Origin: Dirofilaria immitis
Taxonomy: Eukaryota > Nematoda > Chromadorea > Rhabditida > Onchocercidae
Assembly (NCBI GenBank): GCA_024305405.1
Contig: JAKNDB010000107.1
Coordinates: 496,001 to 560,000 of the forward strand
DNA: 64,000 bases
Direction: 5' to 3'
Both the position numbers and the translations under genes were made by a program. The notes under the pieces are model-generated. The model was given only the letters and a program-made list of their open reading frames with translations. It did not search any database and was not told where the DNA came from. This document shows, piece by piece, positions 14,001-24,480 of this stretch (positions are counted from its first letter, which is position 1; each line of letters starts with the position of its first letter).

Positions 14001-17000
14001 AAATAAAATAAAAACAGAGAATCATTTGGATATTGAAAATAGATAATCATGAAAAATGATAAGAGTAAATTGAAATTTGGTTAAATTGGATGGATGAAGA
14101 AGTTCCAAGAGAAAGAATACATACTACTGCTGCCTGATGGATGTATTATATTATAGAAATGAAATTTGACCATATTTTTTTTTTGCGGCCTTACGTAATT
14201 GATGCAATGACTGCAATTTTTTACTGCCATTTTCATTTCATGAAATAAAGTTGCATGCACGCAAAATTTCATTTTCTTTTTTTTTTTTGATAATTAATAA
14301 GAAAGAGAGAGGAAAAGAGAGGGAAGAGAGAAAAGAGAGAGAGAAAGAAAGAGAGAAAACATAAAATTCACAAAATTTCATTTTCATTGCCAATTTTTAA
14401 TTTCCAAATTAGAAAAATATATGCAAACAAAATTTCATTTTTCAATTTAAACAAATAAATAAACAAGTAGAAATACAATGCATATAAAATGATTTATCAA
14501 ATTTAAATGAAAAAAAATTCCCAACAAAAATAATAATTTTTGAATAATTAAAAGCTAAACAATGGAAAGGGCGAAAAATTAAATTAATTAGGAATTAGAT
14601 ATTTTAATAAAAATTTAAAATAATTGCAAAATTTATCACTCCTTCCTATCATTTCAATTTTCATTTGCAGCTAATATTTGATAATAGTTACAGTGATATG
14701 ATACTTAATGATTATATAAATGCAATTTAGACGAAAAATTAAAACACGATACGATATCATATATAAATTTTCAGAACTTAAAACATAAAAGATGTTAATT
14801 TATAAGATATCACCAGTAAATGTCAGTCACATTTCGAACATTGAAAAGTAATGATAAGAAGTAACTTGCTTAAATTTGCAATATTTTTTAAAATATTTAA
14901 ATTTTAAAAGGACAATATACAATTGTACTATTTTCGCTAAAATTATTTTTAATTACTATTTACCCGAAATATTGTAAAAAAAGAAATTTTTGTATGATTG
15001 ATCATAATTGAATTGGCATTATTTAAGTTAATAATAAATCAAACTTTGCGATAAACTTTTTAAAATTTGATCAATGAGCTAATAGAAAGATTAAGAGAGT
15101 ACAAATCAAAAATTAATGGAATTATGGGAGAGATGTTGTCAAGAAAAGTTTCATTGTTTTGATTTATAATTTTTTTCTATTACTAAAGATTATGATAGCA
15201 TATCAATATTTCGTTGAGAAAAGATAAATATGATAAAAGACTTATAAGTGACTATATTTTTTGATATTTTATATGAAGAGTTAAAAATATCGTTGTTTAT
15301 GAGGAAAAAAGAATCTTAATAGTGACAGTGATAATAGCACTTTATCGTAAATATAACAATAATAGTTTAATTATTAAAACATTTGAATTTATTTTAATTT
15401 TATTGATTATTGATTAAATTTTAATTTTATATCATTTTTAATAGTACTATGTCAAGATTAGGTATGATTTTTAACTTTGGATGTTATAACATTAATAATC
15501 TTTTGCTTTTATATTAATTATAAAATTTATGTTAGAACATTTATTAAACATTTATCAATTTGATATATCAACATATACGTATGATAAATGATAAATGTGA
15601 TAAATATTTTTATCTTAAGTATAAAAAAATATTTTAATGGAAAAAAAGGAGAGCATTAATCTTCAGAGGTACAAAAAAATATTTTAAAAAAAAAATCAAA
15701 ATAAACAATAACGCATACTTTTCAGATCGCATATCATTTTCCATATCTTTTTGTTGTCGTATCTTTTCATCATGTTTTATTTTTTCATCACGAATTATAG
15801 CATCTGATTGAGATTGATATCTTAAAATTTTTCTTACAATTATTTTATTGAAATGATTTAAATTGATTAAAATGTATTTACTGATAAAGATGAATGATAA
15901 CAATTATTTTATTCATCAATAATATGGGAAAAAAAGCAGATTTTCTTTCTAATTTATTCTAATAAAAATTTATTTAAACTATACATTGGATATGATATAT
16001 TGCTAAATTATTTGAAATATTATTTAGGTATTTTAATTAATTTTAAAATGCTATCATTTATTCTTTCCAACAGGCCTATATTTCAATACAATGATTTCGT
16101 TTCGAAATATTTGAATAATATTTTGTAATTTTGGTAAATAAATTCTGTTGTAATTGAATTTAAAATGAAAATAAATGAATGAATGATATATGCCTTCGAT
16201 TTTGATTATCAAATGATCGATCTGATTGTTGCCGTTGCCTTTCAGGACTTTTAGTCGTTTTTTTCCATAATCATGTTCAACAATTGATTTGCTATGCATC
16301 GAACGATCACTAGTATGTGGAATAGGCTTAATTTGTTGTGAAATTTTATGCTCCGATGGTATATCTTGTTCGAAACTTTCAACACTTATCGATCGACCAG
16401 CAGAATCTTCCCCGGATCATTATAAATTCTCTTTAAGTTATCATTCATCTGAGTTGCAGATTTGGCTATACCATTTCGACATTCCGGCTAAAGTATAAAT
16501 TTAAATAAAAAAAAAAAAACAAACTTCCGCTTTCAGCTTTATTCAGAAATTTTTAAGAATATGCTTCCGGAAATTCTAACTTCATTTCGTTTTCTTTTTT
16601 TTGTTAAAAATTTTTATATAAAATAATTTAGTAGTTCAAAAATCAATGAATCATAATTTGATAATTAATAAATTAAATAAATTTAAAATTTTACCTCAAA
16701 AGATGGTTCTCGTAAAAGTGTCGTTTGTCGTTTGATGGATGAATTTGTTGCTCGACGTGTAAGTTGTGATCGTTCTTGCTGCGCCGGAACGAATTGTTTA
16801 GTATCGGAAGCGGAAGGTATTATCGGTGTTGCTTGCATATTAGATCCTGAACCAACAGCTGTTGAATATGGCCCATTAGTCCGTACTATTGGAACTACTG
16901 TACTGCTCTTACGACTTGTTGATGGTACTGGTGTTCAGGGTGCCGAATATGTTGGGCTTTAATCAAATTTCATTGACAAATTTTATCCAACTTTTTCATT

Positions 17001-20000
17001 ACTAATATATCTATTGATTATATTTTACGATTGATATTTCCATTTTTTTGCTTTGATATTCATTTTCTCTTTTTTTTTTCTTTTTAAATATTTAATGAAA
17101 ATTTACATTACTAAATGAAATTTCTTATAATAAAAAACTAATTTATTATTTCTCTCTCTTTCTCTCTCTTCCTCTCTCTTTCTCTCATTTTTTTTTAAAA
17201 CTTTTCTAGAAAACTCTTTTAATATTAATTGTGAAATGGAAAATTAGCTTAATATTTGTGCTATTAAATGAAAAATTGGTTTGAATCAAATGATTGATTG
17301 CAAGTATAATGTATCAAAATTGATTTGCACATTAAATCAATTTTTGTTATCTAATAAAGGAATAGAAAAAGAGCCTAGTAAAACAAAACGAAAGCCTTCT
17401 TATGATAATGAAAAAGATTATTATAAATTTTATAGATGCTATCATGAATTTTAATTAAATTCATTTAACATTTATAAGTATGAATATAATCATAATTTTC
17501 TCATCAATCTCTTTTTATTTTTTCATCTAAATTAATATACGAATGGTATTATATATAATTTGAAATGAATTTTAAAAATGGAAAAGTTTTCATTTTAGTC
17601 TTTCATTTAAAAATATATATATATTTGTGTCCTATAGTTTATTCCAATTAATTAGACAATTTTAAAAAAATATTTATATTCAACATTTTTATTATCTAAT
17701 TGTTATAATTTTTAAACGGAATATGATTTTATCAAAAAGATATATAATTTATTAGGAATGAGTAAATGTTGCGAAATTAAATGATAAAAATTATCACAAA
17801 AAATTTTATCAAATTCATCCATATAACAGATATTGTCGAAATTTAACGACGGATAACTCATTTATCTCGAAAATTTTATCGAATTTTAATAATAAAATAA
17901 ATGGATTTATATTTCGATGAAAAGATAAAATTTGATTATTTGATAATGATTAATATTATATCAGTAAATGAAGCTATTGCTATGTTAATTTTAGTCTGAC
18001 CAATTAGCTAAATTAATGAAGTAAAATATAAAAGGTAGGCTTAACCTGGTATCGCCTGGACTAGCAGTTCCTTTTGTTTCATCAATCATTACAGGTTGTT
18101 GAAACCATTTGCCAGTTTTTGCAAGAATTCGTTGTCGTTGTTGGCATAATGAGCATGCCCAAATTGGCTTCAAAAATATCAATAATTAAAAAAAAATATA
18201 AAATAGGAAATGCAAAATCACTAATGTCATTTAGTAACATCTATTAGAATTAATTACACTTTTATTTGCATAAAAAAATTTACTTAATAATTTTAATTAT
18301 TATTCATAGAAGATATTAAAAATCAAAAGAATTCAAAAATATTTTTGCTTCAAATGATCAGTTAATGGTTCAAATGATCAGTTAATGCTTCAAATGATCA
18401 GTTAATGGTACAAATGATCAGTTAATGGTTCAAATGATCAGTTAATGGTTCAAATGATCAGTTAATGCTTCAAATGATCAATTAACGCTTCAAATGATCA
18501 GTTAATTTTTCCCGATAAAAACAAATAATTTACAAGTTATTTTGAATAATTAAAATTAATTAGATGAAAATGAAAAGTAAGTGACATGCAAGGATTAAGA
18601 CAAATTTTTTTTATTCAAAAATATTTTTTGTTATTTCAAAAGTTGCAATTTACAAGATCCAATCACTGCTTAACTTGCATATTGATTATAGCTATTATGT
18701 TGAAATGATTGCTTAATAATTTATACAAAAATATAAGAATTATGAAAAGAAGAGGAAAGAAATGAATTTATTTATTTATATACAAACTTTATTTCTACTT
18801 GCTGTACGACCACCACATCGAGCACATGATCGTAATTGGCAGTAAAAGCATTTATGACCAATGCCATCTGCAAATTTAGTTTTTGACAAATTTGACAAAT
18901 GGCATCATCTTGTGTTCCAACAAGACGTTGGGCGATCTCTTTTCGTTGATTGATTTGTTTTTCGATAGCTTCTAATTCTTGATCCGCTTTTCTATAAAAA
19001 TAAAATAAATAAATATAGCATGTATTATTGATGATGATATATATTTTTGTTTATTCGAATTATTAATTAAAATTTCATCATTTGCTTTTTTTTTTTTGCT
19101 TTATTTTATTTTGCAAAACAAATCAGCCATCATTGAAATTTTGATCAAAAAGAATGTTTTATTTTGAGATTATACTTTTTAAATAAATTTTTATCAAAAA
19201 AATATTCCCTTTTTGTACTTTTTAATTTAAAAAAATTTAATTAAATTTTTCATTTTTTTCGCTTTCTTTTATTATTTATGAGAGCACAAACAATTTTTTT
19301 TTTCAAAATTATGTAATATTAGAAATTAATCGTTTCGATGGATTAAAGTATTTTTTCCATTTTCATGAATTATCAGTAAAATGAATGAATAATTAAATAA
19401 GTAAATGATTAATTGGATAGAGCATAAATTTCCTTTTTCTATTCTTGATTTAATATGATAATAATAAAGGAATAAGAATGTTTGATACTTTCGAATTTTT
19501 GCTCTCATCAGAACTGATTGATTGATGAATGATTCAATAATTTTAATAGAAGTAAAAATACAAGTAATTAAAAATTGAAAAAAGGAAATTAAATAATGGA
19601 AATTAAAAAGACGAATCGAAATTTGAAATGAAAATTGCATCAATCGTTTTCTCAATTCTTATCAAATAAATAATCTCATCGAATCTTTGTAATTAAAATT
19701 GAAAATTGCTTATTATAAAAGTTAAATGTTTAGTCGGTGTGATACATGTATTGGAAACTATCGATCGTAAATATAAATTATATATTGAAGTATTCAACAA
19801 CATTTTACTAATTATTATGATATATTACAAAATGCTTATCGTTAACAGTGCTGATAATCACTAGTTATACTGATAATAATTTAGCTTTTTCCAATTTATC
19901 ATAAAAAAGCCGGAAATCACTGATGCTGATATATATGTAATAAAAAAAGTGGAAACTTACTGGCTAAGTTGTGTTTCTTTTTCTTCTTCAGCACGTTGTC

Positions 20001-20076
20001 GTTGAAAAACTTCCTCAATAATTTGACGTTCCTCAGCACTTAAATGTGATAAATCAGGCATGGGTGGTTCGGCCAT
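1..20076 (-). CDS. unc-10: UNC-10/RIM presynaptic active-zone scaffold (3' end outside window)
   Basis: Multi-exon gene on the minus strand. RIM proteins bind Rab3-GTP and UNC-13 at active zones and promote synaptic-vesicle docking and priming. Exons read (high to low): 20076-19961, 18991-18788, 18167-18046, 16956-16695, 16487-16194, 15820-15719, 12848-12731, 12608-12535, 12114-12008, 11836-11787, 9809-9691, 9338-9240, 7366-7267, 6988-6865, 5647-5581, 4646-4473, 3957-3881, 3530-3285, 2287-2147, 2021-1931, 1826-1777, 953-761, 262-170, 66-<1. That is about 3.1 kb of coding sequence, roughly 1030 residues. Order seen: N-terminal Rab-binding helix, four-pair Cys zinc finger, polar linker, PDZ, C2A, polar linker. 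C2B must lie past base 1. Codon phase agrees between consecutive exons once about five single-base losses are allowed. One in-frame TGA (16937-16935) is unexplained. Identity is near certain; individual exon edges are by-eye calls. Confidence 0.93.
2147..3957 (-). CDS. unc-10: unc-10 exons 17-19: C2A domain
   Basis: Exon 17 (3957-3881) ends with FGRGQIFGQIE, exon 18 (3530-3285) reads ISLYYGAAERQLVVTI, then PYIKLFLLPDRSERSRRQS and NPIWNEPFYY, and exon 19 (2287-2147) gives VTVWDYDQYETNSFMGEVLI. This is a complete C2 sandwich in the order expected for RIM C2A. RIM C2A domains generally do not bind Ca2+ because the acidic loop set is incomplete. Here the first loop has PPRPDG and the last WDYDQYE, in keeping with a non-canonical site (inference). 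All three exons are intact and in phase 0 at their 3' ends. Confidence 0.94.
3580..3751. repeat. 43-bp tandem repeat, four copies, in unc-10 intron 17
   Basis: Unit begins CTTGCAGTTGTATTGTAA and recurs at 3580, 3623, 3666 and 3709 with few differences. It lies between exons 17 and 18. On the plus strand each unit resembles a splice acceptor (TTCTTGCAG), but the gene runs on the minus strand. Confidence 0.9.
4473..5647 (-). CDS. unc-10: unc-10 exons 15-16: linker between PDZ and C2A
   Basis: Exon 15 (5647-5581) reads APGGDDF, then breaks at the A5 run 5625-5629. One added base gives LNVQRMLPNPAFLPT, continuous with exon 16. Exon 16 (4646-4473) reads KSGIGDYYL and then a Ser/Thr/His-rich segment with GTISPHMQTF, ending at ACTG|GTAACT. 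Phases 1 and 1 join exon 17 to make the Gly that precedes PSRIIAADDF. The segment is hydrophilic and probably unstructured. Confidence 0.8.
5305..5560. repeat. Imperfect AT-rich tandem repeat, three copies of 82-91 bp
   Basis: Three copies starting near 5309, 5391 and 5482 share ACTTTTTATTTTATTC followed by TTTTTAACAAATTAAAATTA-like sequence. They lie in unc-10 intron 14, beside exon 15. Confidence 0.75.
6865..9809 (-). CDS. unc-10: unc-10 exons 11-14: PDZ domain
   Basis: Exon 11 (9809-9691) ends LAAKIRTYLS and exon 12 (9338-9240) starts HPVTWQPSADQ, the conserved block that leads into the RIM PDZ. The PDZ carboxylate-binding loop region reads HGDLGLKVVGG across the exon 12/13 junction. Exon 13 (7366-7267) gives GAFITRVKPGSVADTVGRL and exon 14 (6988-6865) gives GDEVLEWNGHQLQNATFDQV and then the last strand IELIVSR. 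In RIM this domain binds ELKS/CAST proteins and the C-termini of CaV2-type calcium channels. Phases 0, 0, 1, 2 are consistent. Exon 14 appears to end at a GC donor (GAG|GCAATT), the only choice that keeps the phase of exon 15. No frame break is seen in this domain. Confidence 0.93.
8405..8655. repeat. Tandem duplication of a 123-bp unit in unc-10 intron 12
   Basis: Two copies share TTCCCGTATCTGGACACGGA, ATAAATGCTCA and CATGATTGTGTGT, offset by about 123 bp. The unit is less AT-rich than the surrounding intron. No coding potential is seen. Confidence 0.85.
9376..9420. repeat. TA-rich microsatellite in unc-10 intron 11
   Basis: Two short (TA)n tracts broken by TTCA. Confidence 0.7.
11787..12848 (-). 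CDS. unc-10: unc-10 exons 7-10: linker between zinc finger and PDZ
   Basis: Exon 7 (12848-12731), exon 8 (12608-12535) and exon 9 (12114-12008) join with consistent phases (0, 2, 1). They encode a Ser-rich linker with an acidic stretch, SSSEDELPSTSS, that looks like a casein-kinase-type phosphorylation cluster (inference). Exon 10 (11836-11787) is short. In its 3' half the frame WLTKMRSGRK is the one that joins exon 11, while its 5' phase demands another frame, so one base is out of register near 11818. Alternatively the acceptor is the later AAG at about 11829. Confidence 0.7.
12849..15718. other. unc-10 intron 6, the largest intron (2.9 kb)
   Basis: AT-rich with a (GA)n-like purine tract at about 14300-14358. 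No nested gene or further exon is recognised, though a missed short unc-10 exon cannot be excluded because this linker is poorly conserved. Confidence 0.5.
15719..16956 (-). CDS. unc-10: unc-10 exons 4-6: polar linker after the zinc finger
   Basis: Exon 4 (16956-16695) encodes a Ser/Thr/Pro-rich, Arg-containing linker. Its phase matches exon 3 exactly, yet codon 8 is TGA (16937-16935). Exon 5 (16487-16194) needs one extra base at the C4 run 16410-16413 and one at the T7 run 16258-16264 to stay open; with both, it reads as one continuous hydrophilic segment ending SFDNQNR. Its donor is GC (AAG|GCATAT); the phase (2) matches exon 6, which supports this use. Exon 6 (15820-15719) is a Lys/Glu/Asp/Gln-rich helix (IRDEKIKHDEKIRQQK). 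This linker is poorly conserved between species, so a missed small exon is possible. Confidence 0.75.
18046..20076 (-). CDS. unc-10: unc-10 exons 1-3: Rab3-binding region and zinc finger
   Basis: Exon 1 (20076-19961) opens MAEPPMPDLSHLSAEE, the typical RIM start, followed by a charged helix of the kind that contacts Rab3. Exon 2 (18991-18788) continues the helix and carries zinc ligands CQIC, CFYC and CARC. Exon 3 (18167-18046) adds CSLC, giving the four Cys pairs of the FYVE-like RIM/rabphilin finger, followed by a KTGKWFQ segment conserved in RIM. Phases are 2, 0, 2. In exon 2 the frame breaks after CQICQK at the T5 run 18880-18884; one more base restores KTKFADG, exactly what the family needs. 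The start is chosen because no upstream in-frame coding is visible and the family begins here. Confidence 0.92.
18351..18507. repeat. 20-bp minisatellite, eight copies, in unc-10 intron 2
   Basis: Unit CAAATGATCAGTTAATGGTT recurs every 20 bp with changes at one to three positions, mostly in the last four bases. Each unit contains the palindrome TGATCA. It lies between exons 2 and 3. Confidence 0.93.
19330..19850. repeat. Dispersed repeat copy 1, in unc-10 intron 1
   Basis: About 520 bp closely matching 42798-43329 in the same orientation, for example TTTAGTCGGTGTGATACATG in both. By eye only a few percent of bases differ, plus short indels. The antisense ORF across it has no recognisable product. 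See the second copy for a possible insertion footprint. Confidence 0.9.
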
Positions 20077-20108
20077 TGCCCCTTAACCCGTTTGGCTATT
20101 AAAGGCCT
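20077..20108 (-). promoter_or_regulatory. Short unc-10 leader with splice acceptor upstream of ATG
   Basis: A CATTTTAG acceptor ends at 20107, 30 bases before the start codon. Nematode genes often receive a spliced leader here, so this may be a trans-splice site. It could equally be the acceptor of an upstream noncoding exon. Confidence 0.45.
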
Positions 20109-20613
20109 AAAATGGAAAAAAAAAATTGCCACAAATAATAGCATAATATTTAAAAAAATTACCAAATATTTTAGCATTAATCATTTATAAATTAAAATTA
20201 AAATTGAAGTAATTAAAATCATTAATGTTAATCTGAAATGGAAATTATTGACGTGATATCATCGAGAAATATATATTACTTCTAAAACTATTTCTAATTT
20301 ATCGAGAGCTTTTGGAAAAAAAAATAAAAAGTATGGAATAAAAAAAGAAGAATAATGAGATAATTGGCCATAGGCTTGTCTCGTTTTTTTTTCTTGCAAA
20401 TAAAATGAGTTATAGGCTTGTTTTGTTTTCTGTAAGAGTAACTGGCATCGTTATTTGTGTGATGCTATTTGATGATGATATTTAAAAAAAAAAAAATAAA
20501 CAGAAAAAGATAATAATGATAAATGCATTAAATTCGCCATATAATAGTCAACTATTAAAATATGGTAATAAAAGAAATGATATGTAAATGCAAAAGATTA
20601 CAAACAATAAAAG

Positions 20614-20993
<380 letters not shown>

Positions 20994-22360
20994 GATCGTC
21001 AACAACAAAAACAACAATAATGATAATAAAAACACGATAATTTTATTATCAATGATATTAGATGTATGAGTTAGCTTTTATATCAAAAAGCATTTGCATA
21101 TTGAAAAATTTTTAAATAACATTTGGAATTTCCAAACTGTCCAATTTCTTTTCTTTTTCTTCTCTTTTCATTTTTGAAATATTAATGGCTTTTTTTTATG
21201 ATAATAAGATATGCTTAGAAAGTTACATAAAATGGTATCAATTTGTAACGATTGATAAATATGTTGAGCTTACTTTTAAAATAAAAAAGAATAGTATGAT
21301 AGCATCATATATAAATTTTAAAACCTATCATTGATCATAATCATATTAGCCGATGTTTAGTTTAAAAATTTTTAGACATATTTTTTACAAAATTTTAAAA
21401 AATACAACAAGCATCAAGAAGTCTTAAATTATCATTTAAAAATATTGATTAATTTTTTTTTATAAATTTTAATACATATGGTAATAGAGATAAATAGATA
21501 GATAGATAGATAGATAATTAATCATTGCTATTATTGTTATTAATGCTGCTACAAAGTTTTAAAGTTAATATTTCATTTGTATAGTTTTTTTTTTTTTTAA
21601 ATCTAAATGCTAATGGAATGTTAGACATATAAATTTGTTTACATTTATATTCTATAATTGCAATCAATTATACACCTATCTATAAAATACATTTCTCTCG
21701 AATATACAAATTGTTAAAATTAATTAATAAGCTAAAAATAATTAAATTAAATAGCAATAATATATGCCTAAAAAAAATTTTGTTTAAAAATTATCATTAG
21801 CCAATCGATTTGTTTTATCATTAATTAATCAAATTAGCAAATATTAATGATACTGTATAATAACTAGAAATCTTCAAATTACTTATGTCACACTCAAAAC
21901 TTTCATCCTTTTTGTTGCGAATATATTCAAATTCGCTAAATTTGACGAATTCAAATTCGCTAAACTAAAATTAAACTAAATTAAATTAATAAAATTAAAT
22001 AAAATCCAATGAATCATTGCATAATATAAATAAAAGTAATAAATGATGTAATCATATTTTACATTCCCTTAAGGTTATTTTTTTATACGTCTGCTTGTTT
22101 ATCCTATCTAACTAAATCTACATCCTTTACGGTTAAAAATTATTTTCACACATAAAAAATCGTTTATCTTAAAACTATCTTTTACAATTTCATACTGTCA
22201 TTAAATTTCTTGAAGTTTTTTTTTTTTGTTATCTAAATGAATATTTGTTGTAATATCTGTTGTAAACTACATCTACTAAAATATGTTTCTGTGTTAATCA
22301 AAATTCTATATATATATATACATAATCATGATTAAGATGTAAACAACTAATCACATACTT
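20994..22360. other. AT-rich flank upstream of unc-10, no gene seen
   Basis: Contains a short (GATA)n tract at about 21487-21516 and a local TTCAAATTCGCTAAA duplication at 21927-21966. No coding exon, tRNA or clear promoter element is recognised. Confidence 0.5.
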
Positions 22361-22502
22361 ACAGCTACTTCTTACTTAAACATAAATAACGATGAGAATA
22401 CTTCAACAATCGGCTATTCATTATTAAAAACAATTTAGCAGTACCATTTAATTCTAAATAATCAGAAGATAAAATAGCTAATGATGACCAAATACCATTC
22501 AA

Positions 22503-22592
22503 GTCAAAGGATAAAAAGCAGAATCCAAAAGATAAAAAGCAGAATCCAAAGGATACAAAGCAGAATCCAAAGGATACAAAGCAGAATCCAAA
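22503..22592. repeat. 21-bp tandem repeat, four copies
   Basis: Unit AAGGATAAAAAGCAGAATCC plus one base recurs with period 21 (positions 22521, 22542, 22563, 22584). Because 21 is a multiple of three it yields an antisense FGFCF-repeat ORF, which I do not regard as a gene. Confidence 0.85.
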
Positions 22593-22959
22593 AAGTGCAA
22601 ACAATAGAAAAACAAAACAAAAATCTTATCCAAAAAATACAATAATTATAAAAGATTTATATGTTTTAGTATGTTTTATCCTTTTTTTTGCATTTTATGT
22701 TTACTTTATGATTTCTTTTTATGGATTAAAAATGTTTCCATTGAGGGTAAAGAAAATATTAAAAGATAATAATTATATTCCATCTTAATGAAGCTTATAA
22801 AACATTGATAAAAATTACATCCTTAAATCAATAAATACTAAATTTACTATACTTATTATGATTATTATACTAAAGAATATAACTGAAAATTTTATCACTT
22901 AAAGATAAAAATTAGTTAACAAATAAGAAAAATAAAACAAAAGTGAAAAAGGAAAAGTA

Positions 22960-23215
22960 TAAAATAAATTAAAATAATTAAAAGAATAATCAATGGAATA
23001 ATGATCGGCTTAATGTTAACCAAGAAAAATCTAAGCAAAATATATCAATAAAAAATGCAAAAAATTATCCAAAATAGACTAATAACTATTAGGCTAAATA
23101 AGAGTTATTAGGCTAAATAAGAGTAACCAAAATAAAGATAGAACTAACAAGCATTAAAACAATCCCATATAACTTATTAGGAACAAAGTGTAAAATAGTA
23201 AAAGCAAACGAAAAA
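22960..23215 (-). pseudogene. cob: Nuclear mitochondrial fragment: cytochrome b C-terminal part
   Basis: Read on the minus strand with TGA as Trp, the sequence gives SEWYIF, then, after a one- or two-base slip, FAFTILHFVPNKLYGIVLML. This is the conserved PEWYFLFAYxILRxxPNKLxG block of cytochrome b, followed by a hydrophobic C-terminal helix. It directly abuts the cox1 piece at about 23215, although other genes separate cox1 and cob in nematode mitochondrial genomes as I know them. A 20-bp unit is duplicated at about 23085-23125. Frame breaks and stops make it a dead copy. The lower boundary is uncertain. Confidence 0.75.
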
Positions 23216-24480
23216 TATATCACTCAGAAACAAGAAGAACAACTATTATCATAACTCTATCAAAAGAAATACCATGCATATAAGATAATCATATCAAAAG
23301 AAATACCATGCATATAAGATAATCACAAAAATAAAATCTGCAAAAAATACTATAAACAGCATCTAAAGTCAAATGAACTACAACATAATAAGTACCATGA
23401 AGAATAATATTCAAACTAGCAGAAGTCAAAATAATACCATTCAAATCACTAACAGTAAAAAGAAAAATACAACTATAAAATTCAACATCAGACAGGTTGA
23501 ATTTTTGATTAAAACCAAAAAAGTATCCGACCAATTAAAAATCTTTTAACAGCTCTAGGAATCACAATAATTATAGTAGCAGCACTAAAATAAGTACCGA
23601 TATCAATGATTAATCCAGCCGTATACATATGGATGACTTCAAACAGAAATATCTAAAACATCAATCCAAATAGAAGCAAAAGTCATACTAGTCTTACCAA
23701 ATCAACGATCTGTATCAATTAAAAACAAAACATACTCGTTAACAATACCAAAAACAACAAAATAATAACCATAAACTTCAGGATGACAATAAAACCAAAA
23801 CAAGTACTGATATAACAAAGGATCACTCTTCTTTTTAGTATCATGAAACGAAATACTAAAATTAAATTATCCAACAACAAAAACAACGAAGAATCAGCCA
23901 AAACTGGAACAGATAAAACCAATAAAAAGAAGTTAAACAAGATGTCCAAACAAATATACTAAGGTTACAGCAGTAGAACGTATATTCTGAGTAGCTACCA
24001 TATAATAGCACCACAAAGAACCAATCCCAACAATACGTAATCCTAAAATTATATATTTAAGGACAATTCAGGCTGATCTTCAACACTCAATGTAGGATAA
24101 AAAGTTCAACTACTACCAGGACCTTCACCAATAAGAAACAACTGATAAACCATCAATAAAGCAACAAAAATAAACCAAAAAGAAAAAGCATTAACACGAG
24201 GAAAAGCCATTTTAGGAGCAGAGCACCTGATATTAAAGATAATATCCAATTACCAAATCCACAAATCAGAATAGGTATAACTATTAAAAAAATCATCAAA
24301 ACACCATGTATAGTGAGAACAGAATTATAAACTTGACCACTGTCCAAAAATAAATAATCGCTAGAATTAGATAATTCAAAACGAATCAACATAGACAAAA
24401 CAGAATCATCTAATCCTACTCGATAATCTAAAACGAACAATACTAAAAATACTTTGCTTTATTTTATTCCAAAAGTCATT
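23216..24480 (-). pseudogene. cox1: Nuclear mitochondrial fragment: cox1 N-terminal and central parts
   Basis: Minus-strand reading shows successive blocks of nematode cytochrome c oxidase subunit I: LIRFELS and YNSVLTIHGVLMIF (about 24385-24290), GFGNWIL, GPGSS-TFYP and SVEDQPELSL (24130-24060), VLSVPVLA and FGFIVILKFMVI (23920-23770), LIDTDR-FGKTSMTFASIWI (about 23720-23650), the MYTAGL block, and IILTSASLNIILHGTYYVV (23435-23385). Several Trp positions are TGA, as in invertebrate mitochondrial code, and there are frame breaks, so it is not expressed from the nucleus. Near the C-terminal end (about 23250-23325) a 40-bp segment containing CATGCATATAAGATAATCA is tandemly duplicated. The strand is strongly T-rich, as expected for worm mtDNA. 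Confidence 0.9.

Noticed and set aside
18351..18507. Possible CRISPR-like array
   Set aside because: Direct repeats abut with no spacers, and the host is a eukaryote; it is a minisatellite.
19326..19655. 109-codon minus-strand ORF in unc-10 intron 1
   Set aside because: Lies within the dispersed element, has no motif, and the second copy does not keep the same long frame.
22365..22604. Minus-strand ORF with FGFCF repeats
   Set aside because: Produced by a 21-bp tandem repeat; the remainder matches nothing I recognise, although it may belong to the neighbouring mitochondrial debris.
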